Part shown: piece after piece, positions 19,291 to 31,512 of the stretch
Layout of the letters: every line of letters begins with the position of its first letter
Position numbering within the stretch: the first letter of the stretch is position 1
From: Glomus cerebriforme
Lineage: Eukaryota > Glomeromycota > Glomeromycetes > Glomerales > Glomeraceae
Length of the DNA: 35,964 nt
NCBI GenBank assembly: GCA_003550305.1
Contig: QKYT01000006.1
Span: 196,371 to 232,334 of the forward strand
Direction: 5' to 3'
Program-made: the position numbers and the translations under genes
Notes under the pieces: model-generated
What the model saw: the letters and a program-made list of their open reading frames with translations, nothing else
What the model was told of the DNA's origin: nothing
Database searches by the model: none

Positions 19291-19976
19291 TCAAGTTGAG
19301 ATAGTTTGAAATATAAAATTAATGAACTTATTAATTTCTTACATAAGTAAAAGACTTAAAGCTTAGTGAGAAAATTTTTGAATTTTAGAAAAAAAAAGAG
19401 GTTAATAGCTGTAACTTCTTTAAGATAACTGATGAAATAAAACTTTAAAGTATTTAGAATTCATTTTAAGACTTGTGAATTTTATCAAGAAGCTTAAGAA
19501 AAAAAAATTAAGATTATTTTTCTCGTACAAGACTAAAAAAGATTTGAAGAAAATGTTAGTAAAATATGGCATTGAAGTTAGGTAAATAACAGACATATCG
19601 CAATTTGTATCAAATAAGTTTTTTTACTTCACTCATTTATTGTTAAGTTATTTCCACATATTATTAATGTATAGTATTATTGCATTATAAAATGAAATAT
19701 ACAAGATCAAAGATAATGACAAAGCTTTATTGCATTACTTTTAAGAATATATGAATTAGGTTAAGAAATATGAGAACTGTTATTTAAAATAATAAAACTA
19801 TTCATTGCGAATATATTTTAATTATTCTTCATGCATATATTTATATTATCAGAAAACATATTAAAAAGAAAATCTCACTAAATTCGCAATTTGGAGTTGT
19901 TGGATAGAAAAATACAAGCCATGTGAATTATACAATCAAGGCACTTGAGAAATTAATTTGCATTACAAAGGAAAAA
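19291..19976 (+). pseudogene. SAM + PD-(D/E)xK-like protein, heavily mutated
   Basis: There is no ORF here, but reading across stops and shifts recovers the same architecture as the gene at 547-1584. The SAM start is DSLKYKINELINFLH, the SAM core is EVNSCNFFKITDE, the linker is KLRLFFSYKTKKDLKKMLVK (the other copy has KLRLFSSYKTK), and EYILIILHAYIYII follows. Then comes HVNYTIKALEKLICITKEK, where the other copy has HVDYTIK ... IICITEGK. The catalytic Asp reads Asn (19926-19928) and the catalytic Glu reads Lys (19968-19970), both G-to-A changes. There are at least seven stops and several frame changes. A short intron-like GT...AG segment may follow at about 20010. It lies in the AT-rich desert, so it is probably an old insertion degraded by deamination. 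Confidence 0.6.
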
Positions 19977-22353
19977 ATAATATCAAATTACCATACTTAA
20001 GTTAATAAGTTTATTTTATTTTAGAATTGCTTAAGATTAATCTACTAACTTTTTTATAAATAAAATATTATATAATGTAAGAGTGAGTGCCTATCAAAGT
20101 CAACCAGAGGAAATAATATTCAATTTGTTTAAGTCAGAACTTTGTAGCTTTTTTTGTCACTACGAGTAACTCTCATATTCCTTTTAATTTTACTACTCAT
20201 TTTGTAAAAATGTATTTTATAGGAAATATTTCATGGTTGTTATATTGATAAGTATCTAACTTTGATTATATGATAAATAATTATACTACATATGGATAGT
20301 ATACTACTGGTTTTTGTCTTGCAAGTTCTGTCCTTAATTTTTTCAGATATTAGAATTACTGTCTCTTACATTATTACTATTTATTTATAGGAAGTTCTAT
20401 AATTTTATAATTATGGTTCCTTTCTTTATAATGTTATAATGCTACTGTATTGATTGATATGAAAGGCTAATGATACTTTTAAAAAAAAAAATGGTGAAAA
20501 GAATATATAAATGATGTAAAATGCTCACATAATTTTAGTTGTAAAGATTCTTTGTCCATATTTATGATGTAATTTATTCAGTTATAATTTAATGTTAGCT
20601 AGAATAATAAAAATTGTTATAATATAGTAAATATATTACACTCTAATAATTTTAAAGTAGTCAAATTTATTATTGTATATTATAATGTTATGTAATTTGC
20701 TTATTATAAAATATTTTCATAAGTATATTTGAAATAATAAAGATATATAAAAATATTGTTAATTATAAAATAATTGATGTTAAAAATAAAAGGATTATTT
20801 TTATAGTATTAATATTTATTTTTATTCTTCTTTTTTCCCTTCCTTTTTCCCTTTTTTTTTCCATTTCTTCCTTTAATGGCTTAAGTAATTCTTTTGTTAT
20901 TATCATACTAATATGCTCACATGATTATACCAATTCTTTAGCTTCTTATTCAACTTTATTCTTTGGTATAATTTTATAAATATACTCAATAACATAACTG
21001 GTAAAAAAGATAGTTCAGCAAAGTTTCTTTTATATCATATCTTACATATAACATACTATCATTTATGCAAGATCATATATAAATAGCATCAGTAGTATTT
21101 TTTAATCAAAGACTGAGTCATTATTTATGAGAATGGGATGGATATCAGAAATACTATAAACTTAAGAAATTATTAATTTCGTGATCATATAAGACATTAC
21201 TGCTTGTTTCATCACCTTTTAATATGTTGAGAAATGAAAGGAATATCATAGAAGTATTTTGTTTCAAGATTATGAGGTAATTGTTGCAAGGTAATTTATC
21301 TTTTTGTATCTTTATTGAAATTGAATGAAATCTTATTGGCAAGTCTTATCTTCAGGATTCTAAATAAGTCAATAGAATTATTGGTCTTGACAGTTGACAT
21401 AATTGCCAAATTTTTAATGCATTTCTGCTAAAATCAAAAATTTTTTCTTATCTTGTAAAAAGAGATGTTAATTTTTAGGTTATTGTCCTGTCAAAATATT
21501 ATTAAAATTTTTTTGATTTTCTTGAAACTTATTAATTTTATTCTGAATGAAATCTTGTTAATCCTTGAATTATATATTATTCAACTTGCCAATTGATTTA
21601 GATGTTGAAAAAAAAATTGTATTTATTTTTTGAGAAACCTCAAAGTTTTTAGAATTTGTTATATAAAAGAGGCAAAAACTGTCACAAATTGTACTATTTA
21701 TATTTATGTCTAAAGCTTTCAGTTTTCCGTTTTCAGATATCATAAAATTGGGTTTTTTTATTATATCATAATATAATCATTTTAAAATCGATTAAAGCTG
21801 ATTAAAATTGTTAATCTTTAATTCATAATTCTGGTTATAATTCTAGTCAAATTTATAATTCCAGTCTAAATTCAGTTAAAATTAAAAAAATTTAAGTTAA
21901 GAGATTAATACTGATTTTCTTTATATAACATTTCATAAAATTAAGTGATATAATATATTAAGTCTAGAAGATTATTATTTAAGTTTTATTTTGGCAAGTT
22001 TTTTATATTTCTTTTAGTTAATTAGAAGCTTAAAGTTATTGTATTTTTAATGACAATGTCAAAATTTTGATAATTATGATTTTACATTTTTTTCTCAAAA
22101 AATTAGCCTAAAAAATATTAATGATAATATAAGATGAAGTAATGGATAATGATAATTCATTTTTTTAAAAACTTTTTTTATGATTCAGAAAGTAAAACAG
22201 ATAATTAGCAATTTATTTTTAAATTTAACAATAAATTAAATAAATATTTTATTCATTTTAAAGAAGATAGTAAAATAGAATTAATATAAATAAATAGTAT
22301 AATGATACTAAATCAGAGCTAAATAAACATGATGGGTATGACACAGGGTAATA
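19977..22353. other. AT-rich gene desert, part 3
   Basis: 2.4 kb with no intact gene. Minus-strand patches near 21340-21150 and 21000-20830 have slightly protein-like composition (for example KELLKPLKEEMEKK), but I cannot assign them. A pyrimidine-rich tract lies at 20820-20875. Around 21820-21890 a short ATAATTC-type motif recurs about every 20-25 bases. Confidence 0.35.
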
Positions 22354-22440
22354 CCTAACCCTAATCCCTAACCCTAACCTAACATAACTCTAACCTAACC
22401 CTAATTTAATACTATCTAATCCTAACCTAGCTTTAACTCT
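22354..22440 (+). repeat. Interstitial telomere-like tract (CCCTAA type)
   Basis: Degenerate copies of CCCTAA/CCTAA (CCTAACCCTAATCCCTAACC, TCTAACCTAACCCTAA, CCTAACCTAG), the complement of the TTAGGG telomere repeat used by most fungi. It lies inside an AT-rich desert with genes on both sides, so it is internal rather than a chromosome end. Confidence 0.65.
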
Positions 22441-23114
22441 GCTGGAATGCATTCTGTGTAGGGTGCATAAAATACAAATTTCCTATTTATTAATCCTAAT
22501 AATATAAATAATAATATTATTATTAAATGGAATTATGCTAGTTTTATTTTAATTAATATTTTAATATATTAAAAAATTCATAAATAATTATATATAATAA
22601 TATTTAATATTTTAAAATTCTTAAATATTAATATATACTAATTTAATAAAATTTACAAAAATTTAATTATATATTTTCAACTATTTTCTTTTAAATATAT
22701 ATGTAATTATATTTTAAAATATTCAAAATTAATTATTAATATTTTAATTATATTATTTATAGTAATTCTACTTAATAATAGAATATACAGATAGTATTTA
22801 TTCTAAAGTGAAATAATTGCTAAATTGAGAGATTGTTAAAATAATGTAAATGAGTTTTTTGATATAAATTATATAATAATAATTTATTAGACCCCTATTT
22901 TTTTTTATTAAATATTAAACATAAAATATAATATTGTTAAAAATCCTACTTTATTTATGCACTTTTATAAAAATTTATTTGCAACTATAAAAAACTAAAT
23001 TAAAGCAACTGTAAATGATATTAATGAATAATTATATAGGATATTATTAAATATATGATCTTATTGATAATGCTATAGTAAATACAAATGAATAAATAAA
23101 TAAAATAGTGTAAT
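22441..23114. other. AT-rich spacer, 3' flank of the aminotransferase
   Basis: AT-rich DNA; no gene seen. The last 100 bases probably hold the 3' end of the aminotransferase mRNA. Confidence 0.4.
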
Positions 23115-24495
23115 CTAATCTCTTCCTAATTCATCCCAAGCATTTATCAAGATATCAACTTTAGAAGGTTCGCGAACTGCCACACGAACATAAGTAGGCC
23201 GATCATAACCAAGAGATCCATTTCGAACTGGCACACCAGCAGCTCTAGCTTGAGCAACTGCTTCCTTAGCAACTACTTTAGATTTCATATTAATCCAAAT
23301 GTAAGATAAAAAACTTTTTCCATAAAATTCCCAAGCATATCCTTCGTCATTCTTTGCTTGAACAATAGCATCCGATAGAGCTTTCAATTTTTCAATGATT
23401 TCAGCACGCCATTTTGGTGTAAGAGCCCAAGTTTGTTCCATATATGCGGTATCCTTAACAACCGCGTCCAAGAATGCAAGTGCAGGTGAGTTAACACTCC
23501 AAGGTACTTGTAATTTTTTTAAAACATCACAATGTGCTGATGTAGGACATATAACAGAACCTAAACGTAATCCAGTACATGACCAAATTTTTGTCCAAGA
23601 ATGTATAATATAAACTGAAACCTGTCTGGATTCATAAAGTGAGTAAATGAATTCATTTTGAGAAATAAGAGAATCGGCTCGGAAATCGCGAGATAACCAA
23701 GGTTGCATTGATTCATCTTTTAAATGTGATTATTTAAGATTCGTATAAGTTTTGTTTGTTAATTGATTAAAGAAAAAGATCTTTTATCTGAAAAGAATTT
23801 TATTTATACAAACCAACAATAACAAATCCACCGTCTTCAACATTATTACCAATCCAATGTTTTAAATCTACTATGTTTTTGTACTCTCCAGTTGGGTTAC
23901 AAGGATTAACGATACACGTAAGTTTGGCGGGTGTAGTGTCTTGAGGTTGAAGAATGACTCTTCCATTCGTTTCTGCCGATCTTTGATATTCTTTGTACTA
24001 AATAATAATAAAAAGGATATGTTTAAATTTGTATATTTTCAATTGGAATGACAATAAAAAGTCGAACACTTACTTGAACATCCCAAGGACCAGGTTTCCA
24101 TGTGCCTAAAGGAGCTGACCTTATGACCAAATCAATCAATTCACTTGCACCATTACCAAGAAGTAATCTATCATGATGCAATGAATAATCATTAGACCAA
24201 ATAAATTTGGCCAGGGAAGACTTGGCAGGTTCTTGATTTGCAGGTGGATAATGATGACAATTATAAAGCTACAAAAAATTCACGTGATTTAATAAATAAC
24301 GAGACGAATTTAATGGATATCAATCAAACTTACAGCCTCTTTGGATGCTTCTAATGCAACTTTAGGTGTGCCTAGGGCATTAGTAGTAACAGAAAAGTCT
24401 TCGACAAAGTTATCCAAAAACTGCCAGTCTTGACCACCATGAAATTGTTGAACTTTGGTATCCCATACTTCCTCATTTTCTTTAACAGTTGTCAT
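23115..24495 (-). CDS. PLP-dependent class I/II aminotransferase (HisC/CobD-like)
   Basis: Four exons: 24495-24334, 24268-24074, 23997-23814 and 23716-23115, giving 380 residues; all junctions keep frame. Donors are GTAAGT, GTAAGT and GTTTGT. I use the ATG of MTTVKENEEVWD. Fold-type I aminotransferase marks are NPTG (about N153-G156), the DES motif with the pyridine-binding Asp at about 181, and HSWTKIWSCTGLRLG with the Schiff-base Lys at about 223 and phosphate-binding Arg at about 231. A C-terminal VRVAVRE carries the substrate-carboxylate Arg. The N-terminus has FHGGQDW and a DFSVTTN segment, as in histidinol-phosphate aminotransferases and threonine-phosphate decarboxylase-like enzymes. 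It is likely cytosolic. The substrate cannot be read from sequence; histidine biosynthesis is one option but not proven. Confidence 0.85.
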
Positions 24496-25013
24496 TATGA
24501 AATTTTTATTAAGAAAAATAATAAAAATGTATATTACAGACAAAATAAAAGATGAGTTTTTTTTTGAAAACTAGATTTGGCTATAAGCATCATGATTAGC
24601 AACGACCGTTTTCTTTATCAATCTTATATCTAATATCTAACTGATGTAAATGCAATGATTTATATCACGTGAAATGACGTTGTCAATAACTGATAGTTTT
24701 CTTTTATATGAAAATTGCAAATCCTCATTTTTCGCTAAAGATACTAAGATAAAAAGGTTGTAGTTTTAACGAAAATTTATCACCCGATCACCATTAAGAC
24801 CTTTAAACTTGAATTTTCACATAATAAAAGTTTCATACACGCAAAGATCATAAAGATCGATATTATAGATATTATATTAAAAAAAAAAAAAGGATCTCTT
24901 TTATAAATTTAAAAATTTGAAATATATAATAAGGTTAATAAGGTACAGATTTCTCTCTCAATACTTTCTCTCAATAATGAAAAAAGTTTTCCGGCTTTTT
25001 CATATTGTTTATT

Positions 25014-25818
25014 TTAATAACCATAAGCAGAAATATCTTTTTGAACATCTGATAAATCTTTAGATTTATTCTTGAAAGCTTGAGCTTTAATATTAGCCAA
25101 TTTCTTTTTACGTTCATAAAATTCCTTGCTCTTAACTTTACGTTTTTCTTCAAGTTTCTTAACAACTTCCCCATATTTCCAGCCAACTTCCTCAGAAAGA
25201 CGGGAGATTGTAGTGTATTTACGACCAGGTTTCAATCGTAAAATTCTCAAAGCATCAGGAACAACCATACGTTTCTTCTTATCATATGGGGGTGGTACTC
25301 CTTCAAAAATCTTGAGACGTTTCAAAGCTTCTGCACCACGCGCAGTTTTGTGCGGAATCATGCCGCGTATAGTTTTGTAAAAGAGCTTGGAAGGTGCACG
25401 AAAGTGGAAAGGACCACGTGAAGGGTTGACAATCATACGTTTACGAAGGTAATCATGGTATTTGACTAATTTGATTTTTCGTTAATTAATAAATCAGAAA
25501 ATTATTTAAAGCTAATTAAAATGTTGGAAAAATATATAAATCAAATATACTTTTATTTCTGAAAAAAGACCCCGATACATTCAACTCCTCAGCACGAACA
25601 ATAACGACTTTTTGGCCAGTTAATATTTGTTTAGCTACAATGGATGCCAACCGTCCGATCAAGTGACCTTTACCGTCAACAACAACCACCTAATATTAAT
25701 TTTGAAAAATTAATTGTCAAAAAAAAAAAAATAATTATAAAACAATCCAACTTAATAATTAATTGATATTTTGCTCCTATTTAACAAATAAAATTAATAC
25801 CTTTTCAAAAGTGCTCAT
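25014..25818 (-). CDS. RPL16: Ribosomal protein uL13 (yeast L16, human L13a)
   Basis: Three exons: 25818-25801, 25689-25551 and 25465-25014, giving 202 residues. That matches the usual length of eukaryotic uL13. Exon 1 codes only six residues (MSTFEK); donors are GTATTA and GTATAT. Hallmarks are [20 protein letters not shown] at the start, [26 protein letters not shown], the conserved [20 protein letters not shown], and [20 protein letters not shown] followed by [16 protein letters not shown] basic helical tail follows. It is a structural protein of the large ribosomal subunit near the exit side. It is divergent from emp24 with only 279 bases between start codons, so the two share a promoter region. 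Confidence 0.97.
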
Positions 25819-26097
25819 ATTGGCAAACACTATAATTTGAAAGGGGATCTATTGTTTTTTTTCAAAAAGAACAAGAGGAAGTTTCGTCTATATCATTTGG
25901 TGGCTTTTAAAAAAAATTTTTTGATTGTATCACATAAAAATTATGATCACATGATTAGAAATATCATTGATGAATTAACTTAATTACTACTGGACAAATT
26001 TGGAGATTACACAAAAGTGTTGGCAAAATATCAACGGTGAAAATCTAGTACAGTATTTAGTCTGAAGTTTTTTTTCATTCCAAAACTTCAGACAAAT

Positions 26098-27040
26098 ATG
26101 CGTTTCTTCTTAGCACTTTTTACTTTCTTATCAGCAATATGCCTTGTTGCAGCGCATACCATTACACTTCCGGCTCATGTGAGAGAATGCTTTTTTGAAG
26201 ACCTACATACTGATGATAAAATGACGATAACTTTTCAAGTTGGTGAAGGTGGACATTTTGACATTGATTTCTGGGTAGTTATTAATTCTTGAATTCAACT
26301 CTTAACATCGAGCGGAAATTATTTACATTAATGATAAAAATAGCCTTTCGTTAAAATATTTATTGGATAATTATATCTTTGTTCTTTCAGTTGAATAGAA
26401 TTTAGAAAAGAATGGTTTTCTTTGTTCATTCACTTGCAAGTCATGTTTCACATATTTGACATTGATATTTTCCTTTTTATTTTTTAAGATATCAGATCCT
26501 TCCGACCATATTATAGAAAATGCTCAAAAACAAACTACAGGAACATATAGTCTTACGGCCACAAGGGATGGTCGATACACGTATTGTTTCAGTAATGAGA
26601 TGTCTACTGTGTCTGAAAAAACTGTTTCCTTTAATGTTCATGGAATTCTTTACGTTCCAGATGATGGATGTATGTTGAATGAATTTTTTACATGAAAATA
26701 ATTTAATATTTGAAACCACTAAATTTAATGTAATTTATAGCGCATACTGACCCATTAGAAAAGGAAATCAGAGAATTAGCTGATGGTCTTGCTGCTATTA
26801 AAGACGAGCAGGAATACATTGTAATCCGAGAACAAAGACATAGAGATAGTAAGTATTACTTTATTCGTATTTTTTAAAATTCTTTTTAATAATATTTATT
26901 TTTACTTTTTTTTAGCCGCTGAAAGTACAAATGATCGTGTAAAATGGTGGTCAATTTTCCAATTTTTTGTTCTTTTCGCTGTATGCTTTTGGCAAGTGTT
27001 TTATTTAAAGAGATTCTTTGAAGTCAAACGTGTAGTATAA
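26098..27040 (+). CDS. EMP24: p24 family cargo receptor, Emp24/TMED2 type
   Basis: Four exons: 26098-26274, 26489-26669, 26741-26848 and 26916-27040, giving 196 residues. Donors are GTAGTT, GTATGT and GTAAGT. Domains are a signal peptide (residues 1-19, MRFFLALFTFLSAICLVAA) and a GOLD domain with the disulphide pair C31 and C92. A coiled-coil region (PLEKEIRELADGLAAIKDEQ) and one membrane helix (WSIFQFFVLFAVCFWQVFYL) follow. The cytosolic tail is KRFFEVKRVV. The FF motif and the final VV are coat-binding signals specific to the p24-beta (Emp24/TMED2) branch, which cycles between ER and Golgi in COPII and COPI vesicles. The first intron is long for this locus (214 bases). Its 3' end faces riboflavin synthase. 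Confidence 0.95.
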
Positions 27041-27325
27041 AAATATATTATATTTTTTTCATGTATTATTTCAAAAAAAAAAGTATTATTTTACTGGATT
27101 TAATTTATGTAATAGACATCATGTGCGGCGGCGGCTGTATCCAATAAATTATTAGTATGCAGAAATTTAATTCTATTATAGTATTCTAGAAATTCCGTAT
27201 TTTAGACTAATTAACTATACGAGTATAACTAGATTAGGTAGGCTGCTGAGTTGGAATAATAGAATGTAATATTTTTATAGTGGAAAATGATAATTTTTTT
27301 AAAAAAAGATTTGTGATTGAATAGA

Positions 27326-28166
27326 TTATGTATTGGATTTATTCTCTAAATATTTTTTGACAAGTTTTTCAACATAACCACCACCAGCTTTTTGTTCATC
27401 GCCGAAAAGCATTGGCTCAACAATTCTTTCGACGTACTTGCCAAGCATATCCACTTCTATATTTACTTTGTCTCCAACTTTTTTTGTTGGCATAATCACG
27501 TGAGATTGTGTATAAGCCACCAACATGATACTGAACCAACTCTCATTGTCATTGACCTCACATACAGTAAGAGAAGTTCCATCAAGACAAATATATCCTT
27601 TTGGGATAATATAACGAAGATAAGAAGGATCATTTGGTGATAATCTAACCCAAAGAGAATTACCATCAGGCGTTATGGATAAGATTGTTGCAGTTGTATC
27701 AATATGTCCTTGTACGAAATGTCCACCGAACCTTACACTTGCTGTGACTGCTCTTTCCAAATTGACTTTGTTGCCAACTTTTAAATCACCTAATGAAAAT
27801 TATTTTAGTAATTTATAATCTAATTTAATGATTGATATCTAAAAAGATACAAACCAAGATTTGTTCTTCTTAGCGTTTCAGGTGCAAGTCCAACTTTAAA
27901 CCATGACTTTTCGAACTCTGTTACAGTCAAACAAGTTCCTATATAAAAGATATTTGATTTAATTAAATAAATCAATTAAATTTATCATGAATAAGTCGAA
28001 AATCAAACATACCATTTACTGAAATACTATCACCAAGGTGACAATCAGTAAGTATATTTTCAGCATCACCAATCTTCATCGACCAACCACCACCACCAGA
28101 ACTAGAGTTATCTAATTGTTGAATTTCAACAACCGTACCCATATGTTCTACAATACCAGTAAACAT
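27326..28166 (-). CDS. RIB5: Riboflavin synthase, alpha type
   Basis: Three exons: 28166-28013, 27938-27855 and 27789-27326, giving 233 residues; donors GTATGT and GTTTGT. It has two lumazine-binding barrels. The N-terminal barrel begins MFTGIVEHMGTV and contains LGDSISVNGTCLTVTEF; the C-terminal one has RFGGHFVQGHIDTTATI and GYICLDGTSLTVCEV. The enzyme takes two molecules of 6,7-dimethyl-8-ribityllumazine and makes riboflavin plus the pyrimidine substrate, the last step of vitamin B2 synthesis, as a trimer in the cytosol. A Ser/Gly stretch (SSSGGGG) is inserted in the first barrel. The C-terminal helix (YVEKLVKKYL) is the trimerisation helix. It shares an 893-base divergent region with the RNR small-subunit gene. 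Confidence 0.97.
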
Positions 28167-28724
28167 TTTTATATAAAAAAAAAGGTGAAATTAAAAGAAG
28201 AATGTCGATAATGGTTGATTTTAAATAAAATTAATTTATAACTGAATTGTGTATTTATAATTTCGTTTAGTAAGCATTATTAAAAAACCTTTGTCCGACA
28301 TAGGTAAATTTGATTATCACAATGAGTTACTATCCTTAGTTATAATATGACCGGTGATTTTATTGGCTGATCAGAAAACGTGACATAATACTCGGATAAA
28401 AATTCATAAACTGTACAAAAAATTTTTCTTTTGCCGTGGTGATTACCAATAACAGAAACCGATCGTATTTTTATTACAATCAAGATGTTTGACGCAGTAT
28501 AAACAAATAAAACAATGATAATCTAGACTATTATACTAGTAATTTGTACCAATTATATTGGGATTATCTAATCTATTTAAGGGGAAACAAACCTAAAAAG
28601 AATATAAAGAAAAAAAATTCTTACAAAGAAAATTTTTCGAACCATGAGAATTCCTTTTATTTGAATATGATAATTAGAAGATACGAGCATCCACGAGAAA
28701 AAAAAAACAATTGTTGATCTTTTT

Positions 28725-28988
28725 ACGCGCCAAACTTTATTTTTATGCTTAAAATTCAAAATAAAGAAGCTCCTTATCTGGATTCAAAACTCGTGTAGGA
28801 ATCATATTATTTTGATCTCACATTCTCGTAAACCACAAATAGTCATAAATCGCGTCGGTCGCGTTTTTTTTTTTAATTATTAAAACACTGCATACGTTGT
28901 GTAGTTGTGTATACATAGTCTATCATTTTTGATTTATGTCAAAACATTTATCGTCACGTGCAAATATACTTCATGAGTAGTATAAATA
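28725..28988 (+). promoter_or_regulatory. Divergent promoter with E2F/MBF-like sites and TATA box (RNR2)
   Basis: In the region between riboflavin synthase and RNR2 I see ACGCGCCAAA at 28725-28734, whose reverse complement TTTGGCGCGT is a perfect E2F-type site. There are two TCGCGT hexamers at 28850 and 28859, of MluI-box (MBF) type. A TATAAATA box lies at 28981-28988, 72 bases before the RNR2 ATG. CG-rich words are rare in this AT-rich region. RNR genes are classic G1/S targets of E2F and MBF factors. That these sites are used is inference. Confidence 0.45.
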
Positions 28989-29059
28989 GAAGATCCATTT
29001 TAGTTTTCAAACGATCCTTACAAAAATTTCTAAATTTCTTCAAAAAATCATAGTAAACG

Positions 29060-30485
29060 ATGTCCTCCAAACCCCTTACTTATTTCACACAAAATATGAT
29101 CCCAAATGTTGAAGACAAAACTTTGCCAAAAGTCCCCAAAGATGCCGTTAATCAAAGAAGATCATCGGCGAACAAGAAGGGACTTAATAATTGTTATAAT
29201 CCTAATAAAGAGAACGACGTTACTATGAAAGTTAGCAAAAAGAAAGATGAAATCGCTGTAGTTAATCCACAAAAATCTGTTATTAATATCGAAGACGAAC
29301 CTTTATTAAAACCAAATCCAAGAAGATTTGTTTTATTTCCCATACAATTTCATGAGGTACGTATTGGTTATTTTATAAAATATGCGCGTTATTAAAAGAT
29401 ATCATATGTGAAATCGATTAAAAATTAGTGCAAAAATATTAACTCCGCTTATCAAATGTTATTGACAATTTATTACATAGATTTGGCAAATGTACAAGAA
29501 AGCTGAAGCTTCTTTTTGGACCGTTGAGGAAGTTGACCTTTCCAAGGATATGAATGATTGGGAATATAAACTCAACAATGATGAAAAACACTTTATCTCT
29601 CACGTTTTGGCCTTCTTTGCCGCCTCAGATGGTATTGTCAATGAGAATTTAGTGGAACGCTTTAGCAACGAGGTCCAAATTCCAGAGGCAAGATGTTTCT
29701 ATGGATTTCAAATCATGATCGAAAATATCCATTCGGAAATGTACTCTCTCTTGATTGATACTTATATCAAAGAGCCATCTCAGAGACAATATTTGTTCGA
29801 AGCCATTGAGACCAGTAAATATTGAAAATTTTCTTTGATTTTATAAAAAAAATTATTATTATTTAATCAAAAATAATTTTTTTTTCATTTAGTCCCTTGC
29901 ATCCGAAAAAAAGCAGATTGGGCTCTTCGATGGATTTCGGATAAAGAATCATCATTTGCTGAACGTCTTATAGCGTTTGCCGCCGTTGAAGGAATATTCT
30001 TTTCAGGAGCTTTTGCATCAATCTTTTGGTTAAAGAAAAGAGGAATGATGCCAGGGTTAACTTTTTCCAACGAATTAATTTCCCGGGATGAAGGGTTACA
30101 TTGTGATTTTGCATGTCTGTTGTTCTCTCATCTTCGTACACGACCTTCAATAAAAACAGTTGAAGCTATTATTACTGAAGCGGTTACAATAGAACAAGAA
30201 TTTTTAACAGAAGCATTACCAGTTAATTTAATTGGTATGAATGCAAATTTAATGAAAATGTATATTGAATTTGTAGCCGATAGATTGTTGGTAGCTCTTG
30301 GCGGAAAGAAATATTATAATTCAGAGAATCCCTTTGATTTTATGGATTTAATTAGTTTACAAGGTAAAACTAACTTCTTCGAAAAACGTGTATCAGATTA
30401 TCAAAAAGCCGGAGTTATGAGTAATAGAACTTCTATTGGAAATAATCCTGCCGATAATATGTTTACACTTGATGCTGATTTCTGA
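29060..30485 (+). CDS. RNR2: Ribonucleoside-diphosphate reductase small subunit (R2)
   Basis: Three exons: 29060-29356, 29481-29814 and 29893-30485, giving 407 residues; donors GTACGT and GTAAAT. It supplies the di-iron tyrosyl radical cofactor for reduction of ribonucleotides to deoxyribonucleotides. Di-iron ligands are all present: D149 ([10 protein letters not shown]), E180 and H183 (ENIHSEMY), E243 (VEGIFFSG), and E277 and H280 (DEGLHCDFA). The radical Tyr is Y187. The C-terminus FTLDADF is the peptide that binds the large subunit. The N-terminal 90 residues are a basic, disordered extension holding a KEN motif at 50-52 (NPNKENDV), the sort of degron that directs mammalian R2 to the APC/C. 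The complete ligand set argues for the catalytic form rather than a degenerate Rnr4-like one. Confidence 0.97.
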
Positions 30486-30586
30486 TAATTCGGTAGAAAG
30501 AGGGTTTTTCTTTATTAATAATATATTATTGGTAGCTGTATATGTATTATTATTTATAAGGCGGAGCCGCGATGAATTATTTGCTG

Positions 30587-30624
<38 letters not shown>

Positions 30625-31512
30625 ATGATGATAAAAAAAACATTTTAAATATATTTTAGCCGATCGGCAATATGCGTTTAAAAAAATTATAACCAAATGA
30701 CGTATATACAATAGGTTTAAAAAGATTACTGATTTACGCGTCTTTTTCATAATACAGAAAACGGAAATACCAAATATTAATTAAATAAGTAGCTTCATGA
30801 GTGAAAAAAAAATCATTCTTTATTATTATTATCTTTTTTTTTTTTTTTTTAATAAAATGATTTTTATGCACATTTACTTACAAAAAGGAAACATATATAT
30901 GCAAAATCAAGAAAAAAAAAAATTTTAAAGGAGGAAATCTTTTTATAAACTTGATTAAAAAAAAAAAATATGCAAAACTAGTTAACATAATAATATATAT
31001 ATAAAAAAACTATAAAAAAAAAACAAAATATCTAAAAAAAGTAAATCAAAAAAAAAGGTAAAACTGTACAGATAGTGTTTAGGTAAAACGTTTTTAAATA
31101 ATAAATACGTTATAATCCATCCACACAATTTAAAGAAACTTTTTTACAAAAAGGGGTATTTTTTTTTTTTTTTAAAAAAAAAAAGGATATACACTATGTA
31201 AAAAAATAAACGAACTCAAAACTATGCACAAATATTCTTAAATAACTACATTATATATGTATATATGGAAATATATAAAAATTATTATACTAAAAAAAAA
31301 AAAGTTTTTAAAGTTTTTAATCAAAAAAACATTCATTGTATTTTTTGTCTACGCGATTAATCGCCAAAAAAAAGAAATATATATATATATATAAAATAAT
31401 TAGTCAAAAGTCAATCATATATAAAAATAAAAATGAAACTATTTACTGAAATATGTAATTACTATAAAAAAAAAGGGTCCCGAAAAAAAAATAAATAAAT
31501 ACCACAAACTGG
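30486..31512. other. AT-rich intergenic region
   Basis: 1 kb of A/T runs (a 20-base A run near 30600) and (TA)n tracts near 31380. It is 3' flank of RNR2. I see no gene. Confidence 0.45.

Noticed and set aside
21154..21342. 62-codon minus-strand frame in the AT desert
   Set aside because: Composition is borderline and I find no family resemblance or flanking exons; not enough to call a gene.
28577..28759. 60-codon minus-strand frame with hydrophobic stretch
   Set aside because: Lies in the riboflavin synthase/RNR2 divergent promoter and is made of T/A-run codons; no sign of selection.
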